Shown: positions 25,597 through 33,565 of the stretch, piece after piece
How positions within the stretch are numbered: position 1 is the first letter of the stretch
Layout of the letters: each line of letters begins with the position of its first letter
Origin: JBCCGI01 sp039029355
GTDB taxonomy: Bacteria; Planctomycetota; UBA1135; GCA-002686595
Reading direction: 5' to 3'
Length of the DNA: 33,565 bases
Assembly: GCA_039029355.1 (NCBI GenBank)
Contig: JBCCGI010000088.1
Coordinates: 1 to 33,565, forward strand
Position numbers and translations under genes: made by a program
Notes under the pieces: generated by a model
What the model was told of the DNA's origin: nothing
The model's input: the letters and a program-made list of their open reading frames with translations, nothing else
Databases searched by the model: none

Positions 25597-26466
25597 ATGG
25601 GACTGCTGGGATTCGGAAGCAAGTCGCGGGGAGGAGCGCACAAGGTCCAGAAGGCCCTCGACAAGATGCTGCGCGGGAAGCCGGTGCCTGCGATCCCGCA
25701 GCTCACGCTGAAGGTCCTCCAGAAGGTCCGCGACCCGGCCTGCGAGACCGAGGAGATCGCGGCCACCCTGGAGTGGGATCCGGTGCTGGTCGTGCGCGTG
25801 CTCAAGACCGTCAACACCGCCGCCTATGGGCCGGCCACGGCGATCGAGAACGTGCGCCACGCGGTCTCCTACATGGGCCGGGCGCAGCTCGAGCAGGTCG
25901 TGCTCGCCGTCGCGGTCAGCGACGCGCTCCCGAGCGGCCCGGCGCGCGGCTTTGACAGCCTGCGCTTCTGGAGCGCCGCCTCGAAGCGCGCGGCGCTGTC
26001 GCGCATCCTGGCGGACGAGCTGCACCCCGCCCGCTCGGCCGAGGCGTTCACGGGCGGCCTGCTCCAGGACCTCGCGATTCCGATCCTCGCGCACTCGCGG
26101 CCGGACGACTACGGGCCGATCCTCGAGCGCTGGCACGCGGAGGGGCACACGTCGCTCCCCGCGATCGAGCGCGAGGTCGTCGGCTGGACGCACGCGGACG
26201 TGGGCGGGCTGCTCGCCCGCAACTGGGAGCTGCCCGAAGGGCTCTCGTCACAGATCTTCCGCCACCATCGTGACGAGGCCGGTGCGAACGAGCTCCTGCC
26301 CTCGCTCGCGCTGGTGTCGGTCCTGCGCGAGACCGAGGAGGAGCACGGCGTGGACGCGCTAGTCGCTGTCGCCCGCTCCGACTTCGGCCTGGCCGCGGAC
26401 TGGACGAAGGCCGCGCTGGCCGAGGCCGACGCCCAGGCGCACGAGCTGGCGCAGCTGCTCTCCTAG
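25597..26466 (+). CDS. HDOD-domain protein
   Basis: The 289-residue protein is almost entirely an HDOD domain: KPVPAIPQLTLKVLQKV (an LPxxP-like entry), IAATLEWDPVLVVRVLKTVNTAAYG, HAVSYMGRAQLEQVVLAVAVSD, then FTGGLLQDLAIPILAH. HDOD domains resemble HD phosphohydrolases but usually lack the metal-binding His-Asp pairs and act in signal transduction. There is no attached output domain, so it probably works by protein contact. The start follows the channel stop by 3 bases, with GGAG about 10 bases upstream, which implies co-translation. A second HDOD domain is in the HDOD-REC-GGDEF protein across the divergent region. The stop overlaps the convergent DinB-like gene by 4 bases. Confidence 0.9.
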   Translation: MGLLGFGSKSRGGAHKVQKALDKMLRGKPVPAIPQLTLKVLQKVRDPACETEEIAATLEWDPVLVVRVLKTVNTAAYGPATAIENVRHAVSYMGRAQLEQVVLAVAVSDALPSGPARGFDSLRFWSAASKRAALSRILADELHPARSAEAFTGGLLQDLAIPILAHSRPDDYGPILERWHAEGHTSLPAIEREVVGWTHADVGGLLARNWELPEGLSSQIFRHHRDEAGANELLPSLALVSVLRETEEEHGVDALVAVARSDFGLAADWTKAALAEADAQAHELAQLLS

Positions 26467-26948
26467 CCCTGGCGGCCCGCGGCCAGGATGCGCTCGAGGT
26501 GGTACCCCAGGTGCCCGACGTAGTCGCGCATGAAGTAGCGCAGCGTCGCGGGCGCGCCCGCGGGCACCGGTTCCCAGGCGATCTGGTGCAGGTTATGGCG
26601 CACGCGCGGCAGGTCCGCGCGATCGGCGGGCGTGCGGTCCATCACGCGCGCGATCTGCCGGTTGAAGGTGCCCCACAGCTCGACCAGCTCGTCGAGCGGC
26701 GCCTCGGCGTAGCCCTGGGCCGCGACCCACTCGTCCTGGTCGTAGCCGGGGAACACCAGGTCGTCGACGAACAGCGCGCGGACGAAGCGCTGGTGGTTGT
26801 TCGAGGCCGAGTCGACCAGGTGCCCGAGCTCCTCCTTCGGCGACCAGGCGCCCTCGCGGGGACGGCGCGCCGCGGCGGCGGGATCCATGGACCGCAGGCT
26901 CGGAAGGGCTTGCTCGATGGTGGCACGCAGCTCGTTTCCCGAGGTCAT
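26463..26948 (-). CDS. DinB-like superfamily protein
   Basis: The 161-residue protein fits the four-helix DinB/YfiT fold. WSPKEELGHLVDSASNNHQRF matches the first conserved helix, whose His is the first metal ligand, and HLGYHLERIL near the end carries the other two His residues. Members are metal-dependent and include bacillithiol or mycothiol S-transferases and isomerases, but most are uncharacterised and the DNA-damage name is historical. It starts 19 bases upstream of the stop of nothing on its own strand except the membrane gene at 26968-27333, which precedes it, so the two may be co-transcribed. No substrate can be assigned. Confidence 0.85.
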   Translation of the reverse strand: MTSGNELRATIEQALPSLRSMDPAAAARRPREGAWSPKEELGHLVDSASNNHQRFVRALFVDDLVFPGYDQDEWVAAQGYAEAPLDELVELWGTFNRQIARVMDRTPADRADLPRVRHNLHQIAWEPVPAGAPATLRYFMRDYVGHLGYHLERILAAGRQG

Positions 26949-26967
26949 CTTCGCTCCGGCTACGCGG

Positions 26968-27333
26968 CTACGGCCCCCAGGCTTCGGCCGCGCCTTTCAT
27001 CGACTGCGCCAGGACCTGGACCACGATCAGCACGAGCACTGCGCACACGACGCCCGACACCTGCCCGCGGCGGATCAGGCGCGGCGCGCGCATGGCGGGA
27101 CGGAACTCGAGGCTGACCGCGACGAGCCAGCCGACGTTCACCACCGTCCAGATCTCGTACAGCGACAGCCCGAGGAAACGCTCGCGCAGGAACGCTCCGG
27201 AGAACGTGTCGGTCTGGAAGGTGCAGATGACCCAGATGACCACGATCGCAAGGATCGACACGTAGGCCATCACGCCCAGCACGGCGGGGCGCCAGATCGC
27301 TCGGCCGAGCGGGGACTTGAGTACGGCAAACAC
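26968..27333 (-). CDS. Small three-helix membrane protein of unknown function
   Basis: The translation shows three hydrophobic segments: LGVMAYVSILAIVVIWVIC, IWTVVNVGWLVAVSLEF and VSGVVCAVLVLIVVQVLA, joined by short Arg-rich loops. An ATG at 27438 would give 156 residues but adds a Pro/Lys/Arg-rich tail that runs into the hairpin after the barrel gene. I prefer the GTG at 27333, starting VFAVLKSPLGRAIW, with AGAAG-like bases upstream (121 residues). I do not recognise a family. It lies between the barrel gene and the DinB-like gene on the same strand. Confidence 0.65.
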   Translation of the reverse strand: MFAVLKSPLGRAIWRPAVLGVMAYVSILAIVVIWVICTFQTDTFSGAFLRERFLGLSLYEIWTVVNVGWLVAVSLEFRPAMRAPRLIRRGQVSGVVCAVLVLIVVQVLAQSMKGAAEAWGP

Positions 27334-27400
27334 GCGGCTTCTGTGGGCCCTGGCGGAGGGCGGTGCAATGGTAAAGAACCGACCGCCCCCCGTGTGCTTG

Positions 27401-27427
27401 CGCGGGGGAGCTTTCGCTGCCCCCGCG
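27401..27427. terminator. GC-rich hairpin after the outer-membrane barrel gene
   Basis: CGCGGGGG (27401-27408) pairs with CCCCCGCG (27420-27427), extended by AGC/GCT around a TTTC loop with one bulged G. It begins 19 bases past the stop of the minus-strand gene ending at 27446. There is no T-run, so it may be a U-less terminator or an RNA-stabilising 3' hairpin. Confidence 0.45.
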
Positions 27428-27445
27428 TCTCCATACAAAGCGCGC

Positions 27446-28531
27446 CTAAGGCGCGTACTGCCAGCCGATCGTGGCGACCCAGTCGGTTTCGAGCTGCGGC
27501 CCGTTCAGGTCCTGGAGGATCGGCGTACCGATCTCAAAGGCGAGGCGGTTCCCCGCCAGGGCGCCTTCGGTCACGTACCAGTTCGCTCCGACCAGCGCGT
27601 CCACCCGCTCTCCGCCGAAGTTCGCCGGGTCGGCGGTCGGCACCATGTTCGGGTTCAGCTCGTCGTCCTCGCCGCTGATGTCGTCCCAGTGCATCCCGTT
27701 CAGGCGCGCGGAGACGCTGAGCGACCCGAACGAGCGCGCAAGCCAACCGGTTGCCTCGATGCGGTTCCCCTGCGTGTAGCCCTCGTCGTTCTCGCCGAGG
27801 TGGAAGCGAAGCGTGCCCTGCGCGCCCCACGACCAGTCGCCGCTCTGGGCGAGGTAGGTCGCGCCGGGCAGGACGTCGAAGGTCCCGGTGCCGAGCTGCA
27901 TCGGGTACGGGAGCCGCGCGTCCGCCATGGCCGGCGTGTCGTCGGTCTCGTCGGTCGAGCCGGTCGGAACGCTGAGGCCGAGGCTGAGGTGCACGCGGGC
28001 GCCGTCCTCGTCGTAGATGTTGTAGAGGCCGCTCAGCCGGACGTCGCCGAGGCCCTCGGACTCGGTCTCGAAGTTGACGCCGGTGCCGGTGACGTGGTCC
28101 ATCGACCGCGACAGGTACGGGACCATAAGCATCAGCGTCAGGTCGTCGGTCGGCGCGTACATGCCGCCGAGCATCAGCATGGTCGTGTCCATCTCGAGCG
28201 GCGTCACCGCGAAGCCCTCGCCGAGCACCTCGGCCGAGGACAGCTCGTCGGTCCCGTCGCGCATGCCGTCCATGTGCATCTGCATGTAGCGGACGGAGAC
28301 CATCCACTCGCCGGCGGCGTGCACGTGGTCGCCCATCACGCCGATCGGCGCATGGCCGTCGGGGCGGGCGGAGCTCCAGCCATGGGAGTGGCCGTCGTCG
28401 ATTCGGCCGCCGACGGTGATGCCGGGACCGAGGAGCGCCGACAGCTCCCACGGATCCTGTTGGGCGGCGGTGAGGTGAGGAGAGACGAGAAGAGAAGCGA
28501 GGCTGAGGAGCCCCTTGGTCGCTTGGTTCAT
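27446..28531 (-). CDS. His/Met-rich outer-membrane beta-barrel protein, metal-cluster type
   Basis: The frame is open for 1007 codons, but the ATG at 28531 starts a signal-like sequence (MNQATKGLLSLASLLVSPHLTAA) and lies after an RNA-structured gap, so the protein is 361 residues. After cleavage comes a His- and Met-rich section (DGHSHGWSS, MGDHVHAAGEW, RYMQMHMDGMRDG), then alternating strands such as YAPTDDLTLMLMVPYLSRSMDHV, VHLSLGLSVPTGS and WSWGAQGTLRFHLGEN, ending in WQYAP with an aromatic near the C-terminus as in outer-membrane barrels. I recognise close relatives in copper-resistance clusters of Bacteroidota and Proteobacteria, related to the MetA-type barrel family. Metal binding is inferred. 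The Cys-rich gene lies upstream on the same strand. Confidence 0.82.
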   Translation of the reverse strand: MNQATKGLLSLASLLVSPHLTAAQQDPWELSALLGPGITVGGRIDDGHSHGWSSARPDGHAPIGVMGDHVHAAGEWMVSVRYMQMHMDGMRDGTDELSSAEVLGEGFAVTPLEMDTTMLMLGGMYAPTDDLTLMLMVPYLSRSMDHVTGTGVNFETESEGLGDVRLSGLYNIYDEDGARVHLSLGLSVPTGSTDETDDTPAMADARLPYPMQLGTGTFDVLPGATYLAQSGDWSWGAQGTLRFHLGENDEGYTQGNRIEATGWLARSFGSLSVSARLNGMHWDDISGEDDELNPNMVPTADPANFGGERVDALVGANWYVTEGALAGNRLAFEIGTPILQDLNGPQLETDWVATIGWQYAP

Positions 28532-28551
28532 CGGTTCTTGGGATCTCGCTT

Positions 28552-28642
28552 GGAGGGCGCGACGGCCCTCCACCCGCGAAGCGGGCTGGATGAAAGAAAG
28601 GCACCCGAAAGCGTCCCGTCGTCGCGGCGCGAGGCGACGGGA
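28552..28642 (-). promoter_or_regulatory. Leader with three consecutive hairpins upstream of the barrel gene
   Basis: In the 128-base gap before the barrel start, three inverted repeats occur: TCCCGTCG/CGACGGGA (28614-28621 with 28635-28642, inner TCGC/GCGA), CCCGC/GCGGG (28573-28577 with 28581-28585, loop GAA) and GGAGGGC/GCCCTCC (28552-28558 with 28565-28571). The last sits about 20 bases before the ATG. They could form a structured 5' leader or a transcription attenuator. I match them to no known riboswitch. Confidence 0.45.
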
Positions 28643-28659
28643 GCTTCCGAACGAACGCA

Positions 28660-29055
28660 TCAGTGGGGTAGGGCGTCCGCGTGCCGGGGAGGCGGAGCCT
28701 CCGGCGAGATCCAGGGCGAGCTGGGGGTCAGGGCGCGCATAGGCCGCGGCCAAGCGGTCGCGGCCGGAGCCTCTTGCTCGCCGTGCTGTGGCGCGATACG
28801 GGGATCGAGCGCCGCGAAGGCGAGGGGCTCTCCCCCGCCGCCGCCGCAGCCGCAGGTCGAGCGAATCGAAGGCTCGAAGGGCTTGGGCTTCGCGGGCGTG
28901 CAGCACGAGCCCTCCTCGGGCTCGGACGTCGGGGCGCAGCAGCACCCGAAGTCGGCGCACGCCTCGGGCTCGGCGAGCCGAAGCTCGACGCGCAACCCCG
29001 CGCTCAGCGAAGCGAAGAGCGCCAGGGCGAGAAGCATCCAACGCCCGATCATCAA
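28660..29055 (-). CDS. Small Cys-rich secreted protein, possibly metal-binding
   Basis: The 131-residue product starts MMIGRWMLLALALFASLSAG, a clear signal peptide or anchor. The mature part has a Cys-rich run: EACADFGCCCAPTSEPEE, then GSCCTPAKP, then STCGCGGGGG. Seven or more Cys within about 40 residues suit metal or disulfide binding. The last 50 residues are Pro/Ala-rich and low in information. No named family is recognised. It lies directly upstream of the His/Met-rich barrel gene on the same strand and 33 bases after lipB, so a role with the barrel in metal handling is a reasonable guess. The long overlapping frames in this region make the gene less than certain. Confidence 0.65.
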   Translation of the reverse strand: MMIGRWMLLALALFASLSAGLRVELRLAEPEACADFGCCCAPTSEPEEGSCCTPAKPKPFEPSIRSTCGCGGGGGEPLAFAALDPRIAPQHGEQEAPAATAWPRPMRALTPSSPWISPEAPPPRHADALPH

Positions 29056-29088
29056 CCCTGGAGTGTAGCGGCTCGCGGCCGGAGCGGG

Positions 29089-29835
29089 TCAGCTCGGCAG
29101 GATCGGGAGCGGGAAGAAGCCCGGACGGTCGGGCTCGGAGGGATCCGACGGGTCCGGAGGCGTGGCCAGCGGCTTGGGCGGCGGCAGCTCGAGCCCGAAG
29201 ACGCGGCACAGGTGCTTCACCAGCAAGACCTCGCCCAGCAGCAGTGTCGGCGGCAGCTCGGCGTGGTCCGCCAGCCGCGTCATCACGTCCGGGTCGAGCC
29301 CGCACGGCCGGAAGCTGCGGAAGGCGTCGAGGTCGGTGTGCAGGTTCAGCGCCAGGCCGTGGTAGGTGACCCAGCGCCGGACCGCGACGCCGATCGAGCA
29401 GATCTTGCGCTCGCCCAGCCACACGCCCGTGTAGCCCTCGCGGCGCTCGCCCTCGAGCTCGAACTCGCCGAGCACGCCGATCACGACCTCCTCGAGGTCG
29501 CGCAGGTAGCGGTGCAGGTCGCGGCGGCCCTCGGGCAGGAGCAGGATCGGGTAAGCGACCAGCTGGCCCGGGCCGTGGTATGTCGCCTCGCCGCCGCGCT
29601 CGACCTCGACGACCTGCAGGCCGGTGCCCGCGGCCGCCTCGGCGGGCGCACCGCGACCTAGCGTGACGACCGGCTCGTGCTCCGTCAGCAGCACGACGTC
29701 GCCGACGGCCCCTTCGGCGCGCTGCGCGACGAGCGACTTCTGCAGCTCGTAGGCGTCGGCGTAGGCGGTGCGGCCGAGCCGACGCACCTCGAGCTGACCA
29801 TCGGGGAGCCGCTCGTATGCTTCGGTCTCGGCCAC
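29089..29835 (-). CDS. lipB: Lipoyl(octanoyl) transferase
   Basis: LipB moves the octanoyl group from acyl carrier protein to the lipoyl domains of E2 and GcvH, the first step of lipoate synthesis. Visible signatures are ERGGEATYHGPGQLVAYPI (79-97), the catalytic Lys144 in ERKICSIGVAVRRWVTYHG and Cys178 in FRPCGL, all in normal order. The 248 residues include a Pro/Asp-rich tail (about 215-248) beyond the usual end. The start is a GTG, 9 bases after the stop of the dihydrolipoyl dehydrogenase gene, so it is the last clear member of the 2-oxoacid dehydrogenase operon and supplies the cofactor for that E2. Confidence 0.96.
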   Translation of the reverse strand: MAETEAYERLPDGQLEVRRLGRTAYADAYELQKSLVAQRAEGAVGDVVLLTEHEPVVTLGRGAPAEAAAGTGLQVVEVERGGEATYHGPGQLVAYPILLLPEGRRDLHRYLRDLEEVVIGVLGEFELEGERREGYTGVWLGERKICSIGVAVRRWVTYHGLALNLHTDLDAFRSFRPCGLDPDVMTRLADHAELPPTLLLGEVLLVKHLCRVFGLELPPPKPLATPPDPSDPSEPDRPGFFPLPILPS

Positions 29836-29844
29836 GGCGACGGG

Positions 29845-31239
29845 CTACTTCTTCTGGTAGATGTGCACGGCCATCTTGTGCACCGACTCCGCCGCCTCCA
29901 TGACCGCCTCGGGCAGAGTCGGGTGGGCGTGGATGGTGCGCGCGATGTCCTCGGCGGTCGCGCCCATCTCGATCGCGAGCGCGGCCTCGGCGATCAGCTC
30001 GGTCACCTCGGGGCCGACCATGTGCACGCCCAGCAGCTCGTCGGTCTTCGCGTCGGCGAGGATCTTCACGAAGCCCTCGGTCTCCATCAGGCTCATCGCG
30101 CGCCCCGACGCCGCGAAGGGGAACTGCCCGACTCGGACCTCGTGGCCGGCCTCGCGAGCCTCGTCCTCCTGCATGCCGACCGACGCCATCTCGGGCGCGG
30201 TGAAGATCACGGCGGGGACGCAGCGTGCGTCGTACTCCTCGGCCTGACCTGCGATCACGGCGGCGGCGACGAGGCCCTCCTTGGAGCCCTTGTGCGCCAG
30301 CATCGGCTGGCCCGCGATGTCGCCGATGGCGTAGATGTTCGGGACCGCGGTGCGCATCTGCTTGTCGACCGCGAGGAAGCCGCGCTCGTCGAGCTTGAGC
30401 CCAACGCTCTCGAGCCCCAGCCCGTCGGCGTACGGCCGGCGTCCGACCGTGCACAGGATCTGATCGCACTCGATCGTGTCGTCACCGCCGTCGCGGCTCT
30501 CGACCTTCACGAACGACTTGCCGTTGCTGCTCTCGTAGCCCTTCGCGGCGTGGCGCGTCAGCAGCTTGATCTTGGCCTTCTTCATCGAGCGCTCGATGAT
30601 CTTGACGCAGTCGCGGTCCTGGCCGGGAAGCGCGCCGTCGGTGAACTCGACGACCGTGACCTGGCTCCCGAGCTTGTGGTAGAGGAGTCCCAGCTCGAGC
30701 CCGATGTAGCCGCCGCCGATCACCAGCAGATGCTCGGGGACGCGGCTCGGGGCGAGCGCGCCCGTCGACGACCAGACCTTGTCCTCGTCGATGTCGAAGC
30801 CTGGGATCGACATCGGCACCGAGCCGGTTGCGATCACGATGTCGTCGCAGGCGAGGCGGTTGCCGTTCACCTCGACCGTGTTCTTGTCGACGATGCGGGC
30901 GGCACCCATCACGTGCTCCACGCCGTTCTGCTTGAGCAGCGTGCCGACGCCGCCGGTCAGTCGCTTCACGATGCCGGCCTTCCAATCGACCAGCTTGGGC
31001 AGGTCCAGCGACATGCCGTCGACCTGGATCCCCATCGCGGTCGCGTGGCGGACCTTGTCCATCAGGGCCCCGGCAGCGATCAGCGCCTTCGAGGGGATGC
31101 ACCCGACGTTGAGGCACGTGCCCCCGAGGTACTCCTTCTCGACGACGGTGACCTTCTGGCCGAGCTGAGCGAGGCGGATGGCGCACACGTACCCGGCCGG
31201 GCCGGCGCCGATGACAACGACGTTGCGGGGAGAGCTCAT
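29845..31239 (-). CDS. lpdA: Dihydrolipoyl dehydrogenase (E3)
   Basis: The ATG at 31239 overlaps the stop of the PspC gene as ATGA and gives 464 residues; the frame upstream is open only by chance. VVVIGAGPAGY (7-17) binds FAD, C42-LNVG-C47 in GGTCLNVGCIPSK is the redox disulfide, VIGGGYIGLE binds NAD, NIYAIGDIAG is the second FAD contact, and TIHAHPTLPEAVMEA carries the catalytic His-Glu pair. The enzyme reoxidises the dihydrolipoyl groups of E2 and reduces NAD+. The gene lies between the complex's E1 alpha gene and lipB. Confidence 0.97.
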   Translation of the reverse strand: MSSPRNVVVIGAGPAGYVCAIRLAQLGQKVTVVEKEYLGGTCLNVGCIPSKALIAAGALMDKVRHATAMGIQVDGMSLDLPKLVDWKAGIVKRLTGGVGTLLKQNGVEHVMGAARIVDKNTVEVNGNRLACDDIVIATGSVPMSIPGFDIDEDKVWSSTGALAPSRVPEHLLVIGGGYIGLELGLLYHKLGSQVTVVEFTDGALPGQDRDCVKIIERSMKKAKIKLLTRHAAKGYESSNGKSFVKVESRDGGDDTIECDQILCTVGRRPYADGLGLESVGLKLDERGFLAVDKQMRTAVPNIYAIGDIAGQPMLAHKGSKEGLVAAAVIAGQAEEYDARCVPAVIFTAPEMASVGMQEDEAREAGHEVRVGQFPFAASGRAMSLMETEGFVKILADAKTDELLGVHMVGPEVTELIAEAALAIEMGATAEDIARTIHAHPTLPEAVMEAAESVHKMAVHIYQKK

Positions 31240-31436
31240 GAAACCGCGTCTTCCTCGGGGATGACGATCCAGCAGATGATGTAGACGAGCAGCCCCGCGC
31301 CGAAGCACAGCGCCGCGATCGTCCACGCGAGTCGAATCAGGGTGACGTCGACGCCGTAGCGCCGCGCAAGGGCGGCGCACACGCCGGCGATCAGCGTCCC
31401 GTCGGCGGGACGAAGTAGGTGGCTCTCCGCTTCCAT
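31236..31436 (-). CDS. PspC-domain small membrane protein
   Basis: This 66-residue protein is a single PspC domain: LLRPADGTLIAGVCAALARRYGVD, then one membrane segment (LIRLAWTIAALCFGAGLLVYIICWIVIP). PspC proteins in other bacteria sense membrane stress and recruit or activate PspA-type systems, but stand-alone short forms are mostly unstudied. It begins 10 bases after the E1 alpha stop, with AGAGGA upstream, and its TGA overlaps the ATG of lpdA, so it is translated within the dehydrogenase operon. No other psp gene is nearby. Confidence 0.9.
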   Translation of the reverse strand: MEAESHLLRPADGTLIAGVCAALARRYGVDVTLIRLAWTIAALCFGAGLLVYIICWIVIPEEDAVS

Positions 31437-31446
31437 GTCCGGTCCT

Positions 31447-32570
31447 CTAAAGGGGGAACTCGCCGTCGCCCGGCTGGGCGTCTCCGAGGCGCTCGGCGAT
31501 GCGGATGAACTCGTTGTACTGACGACGGAGGTGGTACGGGACCTCGGAGTAGATGTCCTCGACCAGCGACTTCAGCGGCATCGGCGCCGCGGCCTCCTGG
31601 CGGTGGATCTCCTCGTCGATCTGGCGGTAGCACTGCTCCTCGATCTCGGTCCGCTGCTCGGCGGTCAGCAGGCCGCGCTGCTCGAGGAAGAGCCCCAGCC
31701 GGTGGATCGGGTCGCGCGCCTCCCAGGTCGCCACCTCGTCCCCGTCGCGGTAGCGCGTCGGGTCGTCGGAGCTCGAGTGGCCCTTCATGCGGTACGTGCG
31801 CAGCACCAGCAGCGAGGGTCCGCCGCCGTCGCGTGCCTTGCCGACCAACTCCTCGGTCGCCGCCAGGCAGGCCAGCACGTCGTTGCCGTCGACCTCCATC
31901 GCCGGGACGCCGTACGCGAGGCCCTTCTCGGCGTAGCTCGACGCAGTCTGACCCGACGAGGGCACCGAGATCGCCCAGCCGTTGTCGACGCAGAAGAAGA
32001 CCGCGGGCACCTGCCACACGCCGGCGAAGTTCAGCCCCGAGTGGAAGCCGTTCGAGCTGGTCGCACCGTCGCCGAAGAAGATCACGTGGACCTCGTCGAG
32101 GCCGCGCTGCTTGGCCGCGAAGGCGGCGCCGACGCCGTGGGGGATCTGCGTGCCGATGACCGACGACCAGCTGGGGTAGTTCGACCCCTTGTGCTGGAAG
32201 TGGTTGCACATCTGCCGCCCCTTGGCGGTGTCGTTGGCGTTGCAGTACATCTGCGCGATGTACTCCGAGAGCGGCAGTCCGCGCACCAGCGCGGCGCCGC
32301 CCTCGCGCAGGCCGGACCAGAGCCAGTCCGTTCGGCGCATCCCGGCCGCGGGGCCGACCATGGCGGCTTCCTGGCCCAGCATGGACCCGACGAAGCCGAC
32401 CCGGCCGGCGCGCTGCAGCTTCAGCATGCGCTCGTCGATGCAGCGCACGAGCACCATCTGCTCGTACAGCTCGCGCAGACGGGCGTCGTCGACGCCCGCC
32501 GGCAGCTCGCCGACGGCGCGCCCTTCGGGATCGAGCACGCGGAGCGGCCCGGAGGCGGCGGGGTCGGAGA

Positions 32571-32574
<4 letters not shown>
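31447..32574 (-). CDS. 2-oxoacid dehydrogenase E1 component, alpha subunit
   Basis: The 375-residue protein has the thiamine-diphosphate motif from GDG (168-170) to DN (197-198), with the expected spacing of about 30 residues, preceded by IGTQIPHGVGAAFAAK. The phosphorylation-loop region YRMKGHSSSDDPTRYRD has the SSSDD form that I associate more with branched-chain 2-oxoacid dehydrogenase than with pyruvate dehydrogenase, though the two are hard to tell apart. It decarboxylates the 2-oxoacid together with a beta subunit. The start is a GTG whose GTGA overlaps the E2 stop. E1 beta is not between E2 and E1 alpha and is not elsewhere in the window; it may lie upstream of E2. Confidence 0.93.

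Positions 32575-33565
<991 letters not shown>

Noticed and set aside
28532..30469. Upstream extension of the barrel frame to 1007 codons
   Set aside because: The added sequence is Arg/Gly/Ala-rich and antisense-like, and overlaps lipB and lpdA in another frame; the signal peptide at 28531 marks the real start.

Overview
The window is very GC-rich bacterial DNA with tightly packed genes. The partial protein at its left edge ends in a C-terminal domain I associate with secreted proteins of deep-sea and marine Planctomycetota. The many secreted or lipid-anchored beta-propellers and metalloproteases, the two-component genes and the weak Shine-Dalgarno sites fit that phylum. The assignment is by recognition, not by a search. 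I see no rRNA, CRISPR array, insertion sequence or convincing tRNA.

Layout. 1-4188: end of a secreted protein, an atypical short-chain dehydrogenase with a Cys4 motif, a secreted HExxH protein and an ornithine cyclodeaminase/mu-crystallin homologue. 4189-4686: a gene-poor gap with one possible 41-residue membrane peptide and a strong hairpin. 4687-7670: two divergent PQQ-type beta-propeller proteins, one with EF-hands and one a lipoprotein. 7677-11486: a small putative defence island with an N6-adenine methyltransferase, an overlapping probable restriction endonuclease and a frameshifted TIR-domain protein, all on the minus strand. 11507-13982: an M20 peptidase and a family 9 glycosyltransferase. 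13987-18547: a met-zincin lipoprotein and a divergent PHP/DUF3604-like lipoprotein. 18544-19881: an Atg22-like MFS transporter.

20040-26466 is a signalling locus. A membrane hybrid histidine kinase that has lost its phospho-acceptor histidine is followed by an HDOD-REC-GGDEF protein. Divergent from these are a pentapeptide-repeat/potassium-channel fusion and a second HDOD protein 3 bases downstream.

26463-29055 holds a DinB-like protein, a three-helix membrane protein, a His/Met-rich outer-membrane barrel and a Cys-rich secreted protein; the last two suggest metal (copper) handling. 29089-33565 is a 2-oxoacid dehydrogenase operon read right to left: E2 (cut by the window edge), E1 alpha, a PspC-domain peptide, dihydrolipoyl dehydrogenase and LipB. 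LipB makes the lipoyl precursor that E2 needs, so the cluster is functionally coherent, although E1 beta is not between E2 and E1 alpha.

The best candidates for something new are the TIR/restriction-modification island and the pseudokinase/HDOD/channel locus.
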